6,316 bases of DNA, taken from assembly GCA_016290255.1 (NCBI GenBank), contig JAEETG010000066.1:1-6316 (forward strand). The letters are read 5' to 3'. The first letter of the stretch is position 1. Each line of letters begins with the position of its first letter. The notes below the pieces were generated by a model. The model worked only from the letters and a program-made list of their open reading frames with translations. It made no database searches and had not been told where the DNA came from. The DNA is from Clostridia bacterium. GTDB taxonomy: Bacteria > Bacillota > Clostridia > Christensenellales > UBA1242. Made by a program: the position numbers and the translations under genes. Below, in pieces: positions 1 to 5,755 of the stretch.

Positions 1-28
1 AAAAAAAGAAGCCATCTGGCTTCTTTTT
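1..28 (-). terminator. Intrinsic terminator of the yloU-fakA unit
   Basis: Read on the minus strand, a GAAGCC/GGCTTC stem (8-13 paired with 18-23, 4-nt loop 14-17) is extended by A:T pairs and followed by a run of at least seven T (positions 7 to 1, at the window edge). It starts 5 nt past the fakA stop codon, the position expected for a rho-independent terminator. The plus-strand reading also ends in five T (24-28), so it might work in both directions, but what lies to the left is not visible. Confidence 0.9.
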
Positions 29-33
29 AAGTT

Positions 34-1671
34 TTAGTCAACAGAAATTATGTAATAATAAACTGGTTGTCCACCAGACAAAACTGTAACTTCACATTGT
101 GGGAATTTCTCAGCAAGTTTTGCTTGAAGTTCGTTTGCGTCATCTTCTTGAACATCTTTTCCATAGAATAGTGTTATATTAACTTTTGTGTCATCAATCA
201 TTTTTTCAACAAGTTTGATTGTTGCATCATTAACAAGCTTGTCTTTTGCAACAATTTTTCCACCAGAAAGGCCGATAATGTCGCCATTTTTAAGGTCAAA
301 GCCGTCAACATGAGTTTCTCTAACTGCGTGAGTTACACTTCCACTCAAAACACTCTTCTTGGCTGCGTTCATTGCCTCAATATTTTCATCAAGTGTTCCT
401 TCCATATAGAAGGCAAGCAGTGCAGAAACTCCTTCTGGAATTGAGTTTGTTGGAATAACGTGAATAAATTTCTTTGTCAGGTTTTTAGCTTGTTCTGCTG
501 CAAGAGTTATGTTTTTGTTGTTTGGGAACACAAAAACGTGATCACTTGGAACTTTGTCCACAGCCAAAGCTATATCGTTTGCACTTGGATTCATTGTTTG
601 TCCACCTTCAATCACATAGTCAACACCCAAATCCTTAAACACAGCAGCAATTCCATCACCAGCTGCCACTGAAACCATTCCAAATGCTTTTTGTTCTTGT
701 TTCATTTGTGCTTGCTTTTTCTTTAGTTCTCTGTTTTGCTCAAGCATGTTTTCAACTTTGATGTTCCAAATCTCACCCATCTCTAATGCATATGTGAGAG
801 CTCTGTTTGGTTCATTTGTGTGAACGTGAATTTTAATGAGAGACAAGTCTCCAACACAAATAACAGAATCTCCAATTGCCATAAGCTTTTCTCTAAGTTT
901 GTCGATGTCTGACTCTGTTGTCTTTTTGTTGATGTGAATAATCATAAACTCTGTGCAGTAACCAAATTGAATGTCTGCTAAGTCCTCATAGTTAACGTGA
1001 ACAGTTTCTGTTTCTTCAATGTTTTTTGGCGCCTCTTCTTGGAATTCAAGTTCAACATCATCATTTAGTCCTTTATAGAAACCATAGAAAACTGTCAAAA
1101 CTCCTCTTCCACCACTGTCAACAACACCTGCTGACTTCAAAACTGGGAGCATTTCTGGAGTTTGAGCCAAAATTTCTTCTCCAACAGCCAAAAGTTGTTT
1201 AAAGAACTCATCAAAATCTTGGCATTTTCTGGCAATAGGTTCAGCATTTTCTGCCATAACCCTAATAACAGTTAAAATTGTTCCCTCTTTTGGAAGAGAA
1301 ACTGCCTTATATGCCATTTGAGCACCATTTTTCATTGCCTGGGCAAAATTCTTTGTTGTTATTTCTTGAACTTTCATAAATTCGTTGGACATTCCACGAA
1401 TAATCTGCGACAAAATAACACCAGAGTTTCCTCTAGCACCACGAAGAGCTCCTTTGCTGAAAGACTCTGCCAAAGCATCGATGTTGTTTGTTTGGCAGTT
1501 GTTCACTTCATTTGTTGCAGATTTAAAAGTTAAAAACATATTACTTCCAGTGTCTCCATCTGGCACAGGATAAATATTTAATGAATCAATATATTTTTTG
1601 TTTACTTCCAAGTTGTTGTATGCTCCAATAACCATCTTACGGAACATAGCACCATTTATAGTTTTTTGCAT
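34..1671 (-). CDS. fakA: FakA/YloV: fatty-acid kinase ATP-binding subunit (DhaL + DegV-like fusion)
   Basis: This cytosolic kinase subunit binds ATP and phosphorylates fatty acids held by a separate FakB (DegV-family) protein, feeding exogenous fatty acids into phospholipid synthesis. Its 545 residues match the family's usual length of about 550. The N-terminal DhaL/DAK2-type kinase domain (about 1-200) has the Mg-binding signature YPVPDGDTGSNM (34-45, Asp38 and Asp40) and GARGNSGVILSQ (78-89). The middle domain carries Cys239 (YCTEF) and the HVH pair His282/His284, matching the zinc site known in FakA. A charged linker (about 310-328) leads to a DegV-like C-terminal domain (about 329-545). 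The ATG is preceded by TAGGTG at 1680-1685. Met9 and Met13 are less likely starts because the family aligns from the first residues (KTINGxxFRKM). It lies 48 nt after yloU, the usual Firmicutes pairing. No fakB is in the window. Identification is by motif and synteny. Confidence 0.95.
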   Translation of the reverse strand: MQKTINGAMFRKMVIGAYNNLEVNKKYIDSLNIYPVPDGDTGSNMFLTFKSATNEVNNCQTNNIDALAESFSKGALRGARGNSGVILSQIIRGMSNEFMKVQEITTKNFAQAMKNGAQMAYKAVSLPKEGTILTVIRVMAENAEPIARKCQDFDEFFKQLLAVGEEILAQTPEMLPVLKSAGVVDSGGRGVLTVFYGFYKGLNDDVELEFQEEAPKNIEETETVHVNYEDLADIQFGYCTEFMIIHINKKTTESDIDKLREKLMAIGDSVICVGDLSLIKIHVHTNEPNRALTYALEMGEIWNIKVENMLEQNRELKKKQAQMKQEQKAFGMVSVAAGDGIAAVFKDLGVDYVIEGGQTMNPSANDIALAVDKVPSDHVFVFPNNKNITLAAEQAKNLTKKFIHVIPTNSIPEGVSALLAFYMEGTLDENIEAMNAAKKSVLSGSVTHAVRETHVDGFDLKNGDIIGLSGGKIVAKDKLVNDATIKLVEKMIDDTKVNITLFYGKDVQEDDANELQAKLAEKFPQCEVTVLSGGQPVYYYIISVD

Positions 1672-1719
1672 ATATATAACACCTACTAATATTTTTAATT
1701 AAAAAATTGGAAAAGAGTT

Positions 1720-2070
1720 TTAAACCCTTACCCCAACAACATTAACATTTATAACATCAACAATCATTCCTGAAAACTCTTCAACTTTATATTTAACAGT
1801 TTTTTTAAGAGAGTCAGCAACGGCGCTGATTGAAATTCCATATTTTAAAATAACATAAAGGTCAATAAAAATTCTATTTCCATTTGTTGTCACCTTAACA
1901 CCTCTGCCAAGTTGTTGTTTTTTAAACAAATCAGCAAACTTGTCGGAAGTCTTTTTAGACACTAAATCAACAACACCAATGCAGTCTAAGGCAGCCGAAG
2001 CTGCAACTGCGGCAATAGCATCATCTGAAATTATTATTTTTCCATAATAGTTGGAAGTTGTTACAGACAT
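1720..2070 (-). CDS. yloU: Asp23/Gls24 family envelope-stress protein (YloU)
   Basis: A 116-residue protein of the Asp23/Gls24 (DUF322) family, close to the roughly 120 residues of B. subtilis YloU. The N-terminal GKIIISDDAIAAVAASAA segment (10-27) and the C-terminal half, with IFIDLYVILKYGISI (67-81) followed by a helix and a Val/Ile-rich strand ending VNVVGVRV, follow the family pattern. It has no signal peptide or membrane segment, so it should be cytoplasmic. Relatives such as S. aureus Asp23 sit at the membrane through a partner protein and affect cell-wall stress responses. The exact role of YloU is not established. The start is supported by AAAGGG at 2077-2082, 6 nt upstream. It is the first gene of a two-gene unit with fakA, behind the promoter at 2127-2155. 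Confidence 0.92.
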   Translation of the reverse strand: MSVTTSNYYGKIIISDDAIAAVAASAALDCIGVVDLVSKKTSDKFADLFKKQQLGRGVKVTTNGNRIFIDLYVILKYGISISAVADSLKKTVKYKVEEFSGMIVDVINVNVVGVRV

Positions 2071-2126
2071 TTATTTCCCTTTTAATTAACAAATTATTTT
2101 GACATATTCAATGATATATCTTTCAC

Positions 2127-2155
2127 ATTTTACTAAATAATTTGAAAATTATCAA
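2127..2155 (-). promoter_or_regulatory. Predicted sigma-A promoter for yloU-fakA
   Basis: On the minus strand, TTGATA (complement of 2150-2155), a 17-nt spacer and TAAAAT (complement of 2127-2132) form a good housekeeping promoter. Transcription would begin near 2120, giving a leader of about 50 nt before the yloU ATG. The -35 hexamer is one arm of an inverted repeat at 2149-2168. A weaker alternative, TTGAAT-17-TAATTA, lies further downstream. The region is AT-rich, so chance matches are possible. Confidence 0.6.
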
Positions 2156-2168
2156 GCGTTTTTGATAA
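2149..2168. repeat. Operator-like inverted repeat between divergent promoters
   Basis: Two 7-nt arms, TTATCAA (2149-2155) and TTGATAA (2162-2168), are separated by 6 nt, giving a 20-bp dyad. The left arm coincides with the -35 hexamer of the yloU promoter, and the right arm lies 16 nt upstream of the rpmB -35. A dimeric regulator could bind here, but in such AT-rich sequence a 7-bp dyad may be accidental. No known operator is recognised. Confidence 0.3.
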
Positions 2169-2184
2169 AATATTCAAAAATACC

Positions 2185-2213
2185 TTGCATTATTTTATTT
2201 TTTATGATACAAT
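2185..2213 (+). promoter_or_regulatory. Predicted sigma-A promoter for rpmB
   Basis: TTGCAT (2185-2190), a 17-nt spacer and TACAAT (2208-2213) preceded by TGA make an extended -10 promoter. The predicted start near 2220 gives a leader of about 38 nt, with the ribosome binding site at its end. This fits the strong separate transcription expected for a ribosomal protein gene oriented against its neighbours. Confidence 0.8.
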
Positions 2214-2242
2214 GCACTTATAATTATTCTAATATATTATGC

Positions 2243-2248
2243 AGGAGG
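2243..2248 (+). promoter_or_regulatory. Ribosome binding site that fixes the rpmB start
   Basis: AGGAGG lies 9 nt before the ATG at 2258. The reading frame is open further upstream to 2162, but that extension lies in promoter and leader DNA and has no homology to L28, so this site decides the start. Confidence 0.9.
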
Positions 2249-2257
2249 AAGCAAAAA

Positions 2258-2461
2258 ATGAGTAAAGAATGTCAGGTTTGTGGCAAAACAAAAATGGCTG
2301 GAAACCAAGTTAAACGTCAAAGTAAGTGGGTTCTTAGAAGAACAAACACACCAAGACACCCAAATTTGCAAACTGTTCATGTTGAAAATGAAGACGGAGT
2401 TTCTGTTAAAGTTAAGGTTTGCACACGTTGTCTAAAGAAAATGAAACAAGACGAACAATAA
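2258..2461 (+). CDS. rpmB: 50S ribosomal protein L28 (zinc-ribbon, C+ form)
   Basis: A 67-residue L28 protein of the large ribosomal subunit. The opening MSKECQVCGKTKMAGNQV matches the family's start (cysteine, xxxGK, then the SGNxV-like segment), followed by the basic RRTNTPRHPNLQTV stretch typical of L28 (PNLQxV) and a VKVKVCTRCLKKM end. Two CxxC pairs (Cys5/Cys8 and Cys55/Cys58) form the zinc-binding C+ version. Many bacteria also carry C- paralogues that lack these cysteines and are made under zinc starvation. The gene is the only plus-strand gene in the window and converges on spoVM, as rpmB does in B. subtilis. It has its own promoter and a terminator directly after its TAA stop. Confidence 0.97.
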   Translation: MSKECQVCGKTKMAGNQVKRQSKWVLRRTNTPRHPNLQTVHVENEDGVSVKVKVCTRCLKKMKQDEQ

Positions 2462-2462
2462 G

Positions 2463-2494
2463 AAAAAGCATACAAAATCATGTATGCTTTTTTT
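2463..2494. terminator. Intrinsic, probably bidirectional terminator between rpmB and spoVM
   Basis: GCATACA (2468-2474) pairs with TGTATGC (2481-2487) across a 6-nt loop, flanked by five A on the left and seven T on the right. It follows the rpmB stop by 1 nt. On the minus strand the same hairpin is followed by five T and lies 8 nt past the spoVM stop, so it can end the gatB-rpoZ-priA-rpe-spoVM transcript as well. No other terminator is visible between the two convergent genes. Confidence 0.9.
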
Positions 2495-2502
2495 ATGTAA
2501 AT

Positions 2503-2583
2503 TTATTTTATAATTTTCTTTGAAAACAAAAGCCTAAAAAACCCCTTAAGCCATTTGGGCGATTTAAAACAAACAATAAACAT
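2503..2583 (-). CDS. spoVM: SpoVM, 26-residue spore coat/cortex morphogenesis peptide
   Basis: A 26-codon gene ending in TAA, too small for usual ORF calling. It opens MFIVCFKSPKWLKGFFR and continues with hydrophobic and Lys residues. The length equals that of B. subtilis SpoVM, and an ungapped comparison (reference recalled from memory) keeps Met1, Lys7, Pro9, Lys10, Leu12, Gly14 and Arg17, with an aromatic residue at 11. Pro9 is known to matter for SpoVM localisation. In Bacillus, SpoVM is an amphipathic helix that recognises the convex outer forespore membrane, anchors the SpoIVA coat scaffold and is an FtsH substrate/inhibitor. Here basic residues interspersed with Phe/Leu/Ile fit such a helix. 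The start is backed by AAAGGAG 7 nt upstream. The position, after rpe and convergent with rpmB, is the same as in Bacillus. It lies 49 nt after rpe with no convincing promoter of its own. Length, motif, ribosome binding site and synteny agree. Confidence 0.88.
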   Translation of the reverse strand: MFIVCFKSPKWLKGFFRLLFSKKIIK

Positions 2584-2590
2584 AACAAAG

Positions 2591-2597
2591 CTCCTTT
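2591..2597 (-). promoter_or_regulatory. Ribosome binding site of spoVM
   Basis: The complement reads AAAGGAG, 7 nt before the ATG whose complement occupies 2581-2583. This near-ideal site between rpe and the rpmB terminator is strong evidence that the 26-codon frame is translated. Confidence 0.85.
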
Positions 2598-2632
2598 AAT
2601 ACTATATTATGTGTGTTATTTGTTTTCTGCCA

Positions 2633-3301
2633 CTATAAAGCGTTTCCGTGCATTTCTCTAATCACTGCTGCTCTATCTTCTGCATTAAAGATTGCACTTC
2701 CCGAAACAATGATATCAGCCCCACTAACAGAAACAATTGGGGCGTTTATTGAATTGATTCCGCCATCAACTTCAATCAAAAATTTTAATTCGTCTTCTGC
2801 TCTTTTTTTGTTTAAATATGCAATTTTAACCAAACTATCTTTAATGAATTGTTGACCACTTTTCCCTGGTTCCACGCTCATCACAAGAACTAAGTCAACA
2901 TATTTTAATATGGTGTCCAAAACCTTTACTGGTGTTTTTGGGTTGATTGCAACCCCAACAGGAACCCCAAGTTTTTTTATTGTTTGCAAAGCACCAACAA
3001 GTTGAATCTTATCTGGGAAAGATTCATAGTGAATAATAATTCGGTCTGCACCATATCTAACATAACTTTTGGCAACATTAACAGGATTTTGCACCATCAA
3101 ATGAACATCTAAAAATAGCTTTGTGGACTTTCTTAAAAAAGCCAAAATCATATAGTCAAAAGTTCTTTTCTCAACAAATTTTCCATCCATTATATCACAA
3201 TGAATCAAATCTGCTCCAGCCGCTTCAAGTTCTTGAACATATTTTGTTAAATCCTTAATTGCACATGGATCAGTGCTTGGTGCCACCAAAATCTTTTTCA
3301 T
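2633..3301 (-). CDS. rpe: Ribulose-phosphate 3-epimerase (divergent)
   Basis: A 222-residue (beta/alpha)8 enzyme, full length for the family, that interconverts ribulose 5-phosphate and xylulose 5-phosphate in the cytosolic pentose phosphate pathway. Metal and catalytic residues are in place: His34 and Asp36 in LIHCDIMDG, His67 in LDVHLM, and Asp179 in EVDGGI. Ser9 in the first strand and the phosphate-binding GSAIF (201-205) are also present. Departures from the usual sequence are PSTDPC in place of PSILSAD near the start, FVEKRT in place of FVxNxT (43-47), and EPGKSGQ in place of NPGFGGQ (144-150). Related sugar-phosphate epimerases such as allulose-6-phosphate epimerase remain possible, but the position beside spoVM and rpmB favours Rpe. 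The start is fixed by GAGGTGA (complement of 3305-3311), a long match to the 16S rRNA 3' end with only 3 nt to the ATG. Stop codon is TAG. It lies 42 nt after priA. Confidence 0.9.
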   Translation of the reverse strand: MKKILVAPSTDPCAIKDLTKYVQELEAAGADLIHCDIMDGKFVEKRTFDYMILAFLRKSTKLFLDVHLMVQNPVNVAKSYVRYGADRIIIHYESFPDKIQLVGALQTIKKLGVPVGVAINPKTPVKVLDTILKYVDLVLVMSVEPGKSGQQFIKDSLVKIAYLNKKRAEDELKFLIEVDGGINSINAPIVSVSGADIIVSGSAIFNAEDRAAVIREMHGNAL

Positions 3302-3343
3302 ATTTCACCTCTATTTTTATTCATAACTTTGCATAATTATTCA

Positions 3344-5527
3344 TTAACTTAAGTTGTTTGGATTGATTTCAACAAAGACGTTTATTCCCTGTTTTTGATA
3401 TTTATCACATATATTATAAACATCATTTATTATATTTGTAAAGCCAAAATTGGTAAGTCGCAACAAAATTTGGTATCTATGCCTATTTTGAATCTTTGAA
3501 ACAGGAGATTTCATCGCCTTGCAATATAAAACATCTTTATTATCTTCGCAAAGATTGTTGAAATCATTGTGAGCGTGTGCTGTTGCAAGTTGCACATCTT
3601 CCAGATTTTCCCCACTAAACAAAACCCTAATAATATAAGCAAAAGGTGGGAATTTTGAAACCTCTCTCACATTTATTTCCCTATCAAAAAAGGATTTATA
3701 GTCATAGTTTGCCATAAAGCGATAAACATAGTGCTTTGGCATATAGGTTTGAAGGTCAATTTTCCCTGTTTTATCAGCCCTACCAGCACGCCCAGCAACC
3801 TGAGTTAAAAGGTCAAAAGTACGTTCTGCACTTCGATAATCAGAATAGTGAAGGCTCATGTCCGCGTCAACAATTCCAACAAGCGTAACATTTGGGAAAT
3901 CATGCCCTTTGGCAATCATTTGCGTTCCAACCAAAATGCATGGTTTTGTGTTTGAAAACTCTTCAAGAATTTGTGCGTGTGAACTCTTGTTTTGAGTTGT
4001 GTCAAAATCCATTCGCAAAACTTTCACCATTGGGAACAGTTTTCTGATTTCTTCCGCAACACGTTGCGTTCCTATTGTTCCCATTTTTATGTAAACACTG
4101 CCACATTCTGGGCATTTTGTGATTGCCTTATAACGTCTACTGCAAAAATGACATTTTAGTAAATTGTCCTCTTTGTGATACACGATTGTTGCGTCACAAT
4201 CTTCACACTTGGCTGTCCAACCACACTCTTTACAAATCATATAACTAGCAAAACCTCTGCGGTTACAAAAAATCATTGCTTGATTGCCCGCTTTTATGCA
4301 ATCAGTCAAATCAGATTGAAGCCTTCTGGAAAACAGAGAATTATTCCCTGCCATCATTTCCTGTCTCATATCAATCAGTTCAACATTTGGCATATCTTTG
4401 TTGTTTGCTCTTTTCAAAAGTTCATGAAGCCTATATTCACCCTTTTTTGCTCTATAAAATGTGTCTATATTGGGAGTTGCACTCCCAAGAACAAGCGGAC
4501 AATTATTATATTTTGCCCTAAATTTTGCAATATCATGAGTGTAGAAACGCGGATTGCTCTCACTTTTATATGAGTCATCGTGTTCTTCATCTATAATGAT
4601 AACACCAATGTTTTTAAGTGGTGCAAATATTGCAGATCTTGCCCCGACAACAATCTTTGCCTCTCCAGAAAAAATTCTTTGCCACTCATCAAACCTTTCC
4701 CCCATGGAAAGTCCACTGTGAAGAATTGCAACGGTATTGCCAAACCTTGCCTTAAAAAGTGACACAACTTGTGGCGTAAGTCCAATTTCTGGCACAAGCA
4801 TAATGGCATTTTTTCCTTCATCCAAACATCTTTTGATGCTGTGCATATAAATTTCTGTTTTTCCACTTCCAGTAACACCAAAAATAAGATGCGTGGCTGG
4901 TTCTTTAATCTTTTCAAGAATCTCTTTTTGCAAGCTATTTAATTCAACCGTTTTATCTTCTTTTTTTAAGGTTTGAGGGTTCCTCAAAACGCGTTTTTCG
5001 TCAATATCAAAAACGCCTAAAGTCACGAATTTTTCAACAGCCAAAGAACCAAACATCTTGTTCAGTTCACTTTTTAAGTAAGTTTCCCCCACTTTTATAT
5101 ATTCCAGCATTTCAAGTTGTTTCTTTGAGTTTGCTCGAATAGCTTTTTTGATTTCGTCTTTGTTAAATTCTTTAACAAAAACAATTTCTTTAACCAAAGG
5201 TTTAATCTTCTCTTTTCGAATTCCACTAGGCAAAAACAGCCTCAACGTGTCCACTCTTTTGAGGTGATTATTTTTGATCATATAGTCGCTTAATTTCAGC
5301 ATTTCAGGCAAAATTAATGGCTCTATGTCAAGCTTTTTTGACACCTTTTTTATTTTATCTATTGGATAATCTGACTTATTTTTCAAGCCTATAACATACC
5401 CTTCAATAAAACGATTTCCAAAGGGAACTAAAACCCTGTGGCCAACTTTTATGTCGTCACTAACCTCATAGTCAAAAACTTTGTCAACTTGTGCCGTTTT
5501 GATATCAACAATAACTTCAGCAAACAT
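3344..5527 (-). CDS. priA: Primosomal protein N', replication-restart DNA helicase PriA
   Basis: A 727-residue 3'-5' superfamily 2 helicase that recognises stalled or collapsed forks and reloads the replisome. The order is complete: 3'-DNA-binding domain (about 1-100), winged helix (about 110-185), helicase lobe 1 with Walker A GVTGSGKT (217-224), DEEH (313-316) and LGSATP (347-352), and lobe 2 with VGTQMIAKGHDFPNV (533-547) and QVAGRAGR (576-583). Between them lie four CxxC pairs (Cys432/435, 441/444, 459/462, 472/475) that bind two zinc ions. The C-terminal domain starts near KFPPFAYIIRV (625-635) and ends VEINPNNLS. No disrupted motif or frameshift is seen. The ATG shares one base with the rpoZ stop (TAATG), implying coupled translation, with a weak AGGA 8 nt upstream. 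In many Firmicutes coaBC lies between rpoZ and priA. Here it does not. Confidence 0.97.
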   Translation of the reverse strand: MFAEVIVDIKTAQVDKVFDYEVSDDIKVGHRVLVPFGNRFIEGYVIGLKNKSDYPIDKIKKVSKKLDIEPLILPEMLKLSDYMIKNNHLKRVDTLRLFLPSGIRKEKIKPLVKEIVFVKEFNKDEIKKAIRANSKKQLEMLEYIKVGETYLKSELNKMFGSLAVEKFVTLGVFDIDEKRVLRNPQTLKKEDKTVELNSLQKEILEKIKEPATHLIFGVTGSGKTEIYMHSIKRCLDEGKNAIMLVPEIGLTPQVVSLFKARFGNTVAILHSGLSMGERFDEWQRIFSGEAKIVVGARSAIFAPLKNIGVIIIDEEHDDSYKSESNPRFYTHDIAKFRAKYNNCPLVLGSATPNIDTFYRAKKGEYRLHELLKRANNKDMPNVELIDMRQEMMAGNNSLFSRRLQSDLTDCIKAGNQAMIFCNRRGFASYMICKECGWTAKCEDCDATIVYHKEDNLLKCHFCSRRYKAITKCPECGSVYIKMGTIGTQRVAEEIRKLFPMVKVLRMDFDTTQNKSSHAQILEEFSNTKPCILVGTQMIAKGHDFPNVTLVGIVDADMSLHYSDYRSAERTFDLLTQVAGRAGRADKTGKIDLQTYMPKHYVYRFMANYDYKSFFDREINVREVSKFPPFAYIIRVLFSGENLEDVQLATAHAHNDFNNLCEDNKDVLYCKAMKSPVSKIQNRHRYQILLRLTNFGFTNIINDVYNICDKYQKQGINVFVEINPNNLS

Positions 5528-5742
5528 TAATATTTTCCTGGTATTATTTTTCCTTCCATAACTTCTTCAGCAGCAATTGCAATAACTTTTGGGTCCTTTT
5601 CTTGTGGCTCTCCAGCAAAGTAAGCATTAGATAGTTCTTTTGCTCTTTTTGCAACCAAACAAGTCAAAAGATATTTGCTTCCCCCACATTTCTTTATTAG
5701 AGCATCAATTGGAGGTTCCATCATAACATATTTCTTTTCCAT
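5527..5742 (-). CDS. rpoZ: RNA polymerase omega subunit
   Basis: A 71-residue omega subunit, which clamps the beta' subunit and aids RNA polymerase assembly. It shows the family pattern: PPIDALIKKCGGSKYLLTCLVAKRAKEL (10-37, compare PSIDELLxKVxSKYxLVxxxAKRAREL), then IAIAAEEVMEGKI (54-66, compare xIALEEIxxGKI). The length is near the 67 residues of B. subtilis omega. Small departures are a Gly-Gly before SKY and a longer acidic/basic linker (44-52). The start is Met1, placed 7 nt after AAGGAG. Met7 and Met8 are possible but have no such site. It lies 11 nt after gatB and overlaps priA by one base, so it is an internal member of the unit. Confidence 0.93.
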   Translation of the reverse strand: MEKKYVMMEPPIDALIKKCGGSKYLLTCLVAKRAKELSNAYFAGEPQEKDPKVIAIAAEEVMEGKIIPGKY

Positions 5743-5749
5743 ATATTTT

Positions 5750-5755
5750 CTCCTT
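5750..5755 (-). promoter_or_regulatory. Ribosome binding site of rpoZ overlapping the gatB stop
   Basis: The complement reads AAGGAG and shares two bases with the gatB stop codon (TAAGGAG). It is 7 nt from the rpoZ ATG. Ribosomes ending gatB would sit directly on this site, so translation of the two genes is probably coupled. Confidence 0.85.

Noticed and set aside
1692..1705. Perfect palindrome TTTTTAATTAAAAA in the yloU-fakA gap
   Set aside because: It is purely A/T with no stable stem, so it is unlikely to be a terminator, and such palindromes are expected in spacers of this composition.
2162..2257. N-terminal extension of rpmB to an ATG at 2162
   Set aside because: It would cover the promoter and leader, has no L28 homology, and the AGGAGG site clearly serves the ATG at 2258.
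2604..2611. Possible sigma-E -10 (CATAATAT) upstream of spoVM
   Set aside because: No -35 element is present at the right spacing, so I do not annotate it as a promoter.
4175..4573. Plus-strand 132-codon open frame antisense to priA (and shorter ones at 460-672, 1318-1573, 2613-2855, 4276-4762)
   Set aside because: All are antisense to clear genes, have Cys/His/Phe-rich translations typical of reverse-complement noise and show no good ribosome binding site.
4591..4917. Minus-strand 108-codon open frame inside priA
   Set aside because: It lies wholly within the helicase domain in another frame, and its translation is rich in Lys/Leu with no recognisable domain. It is a shadow of priA.
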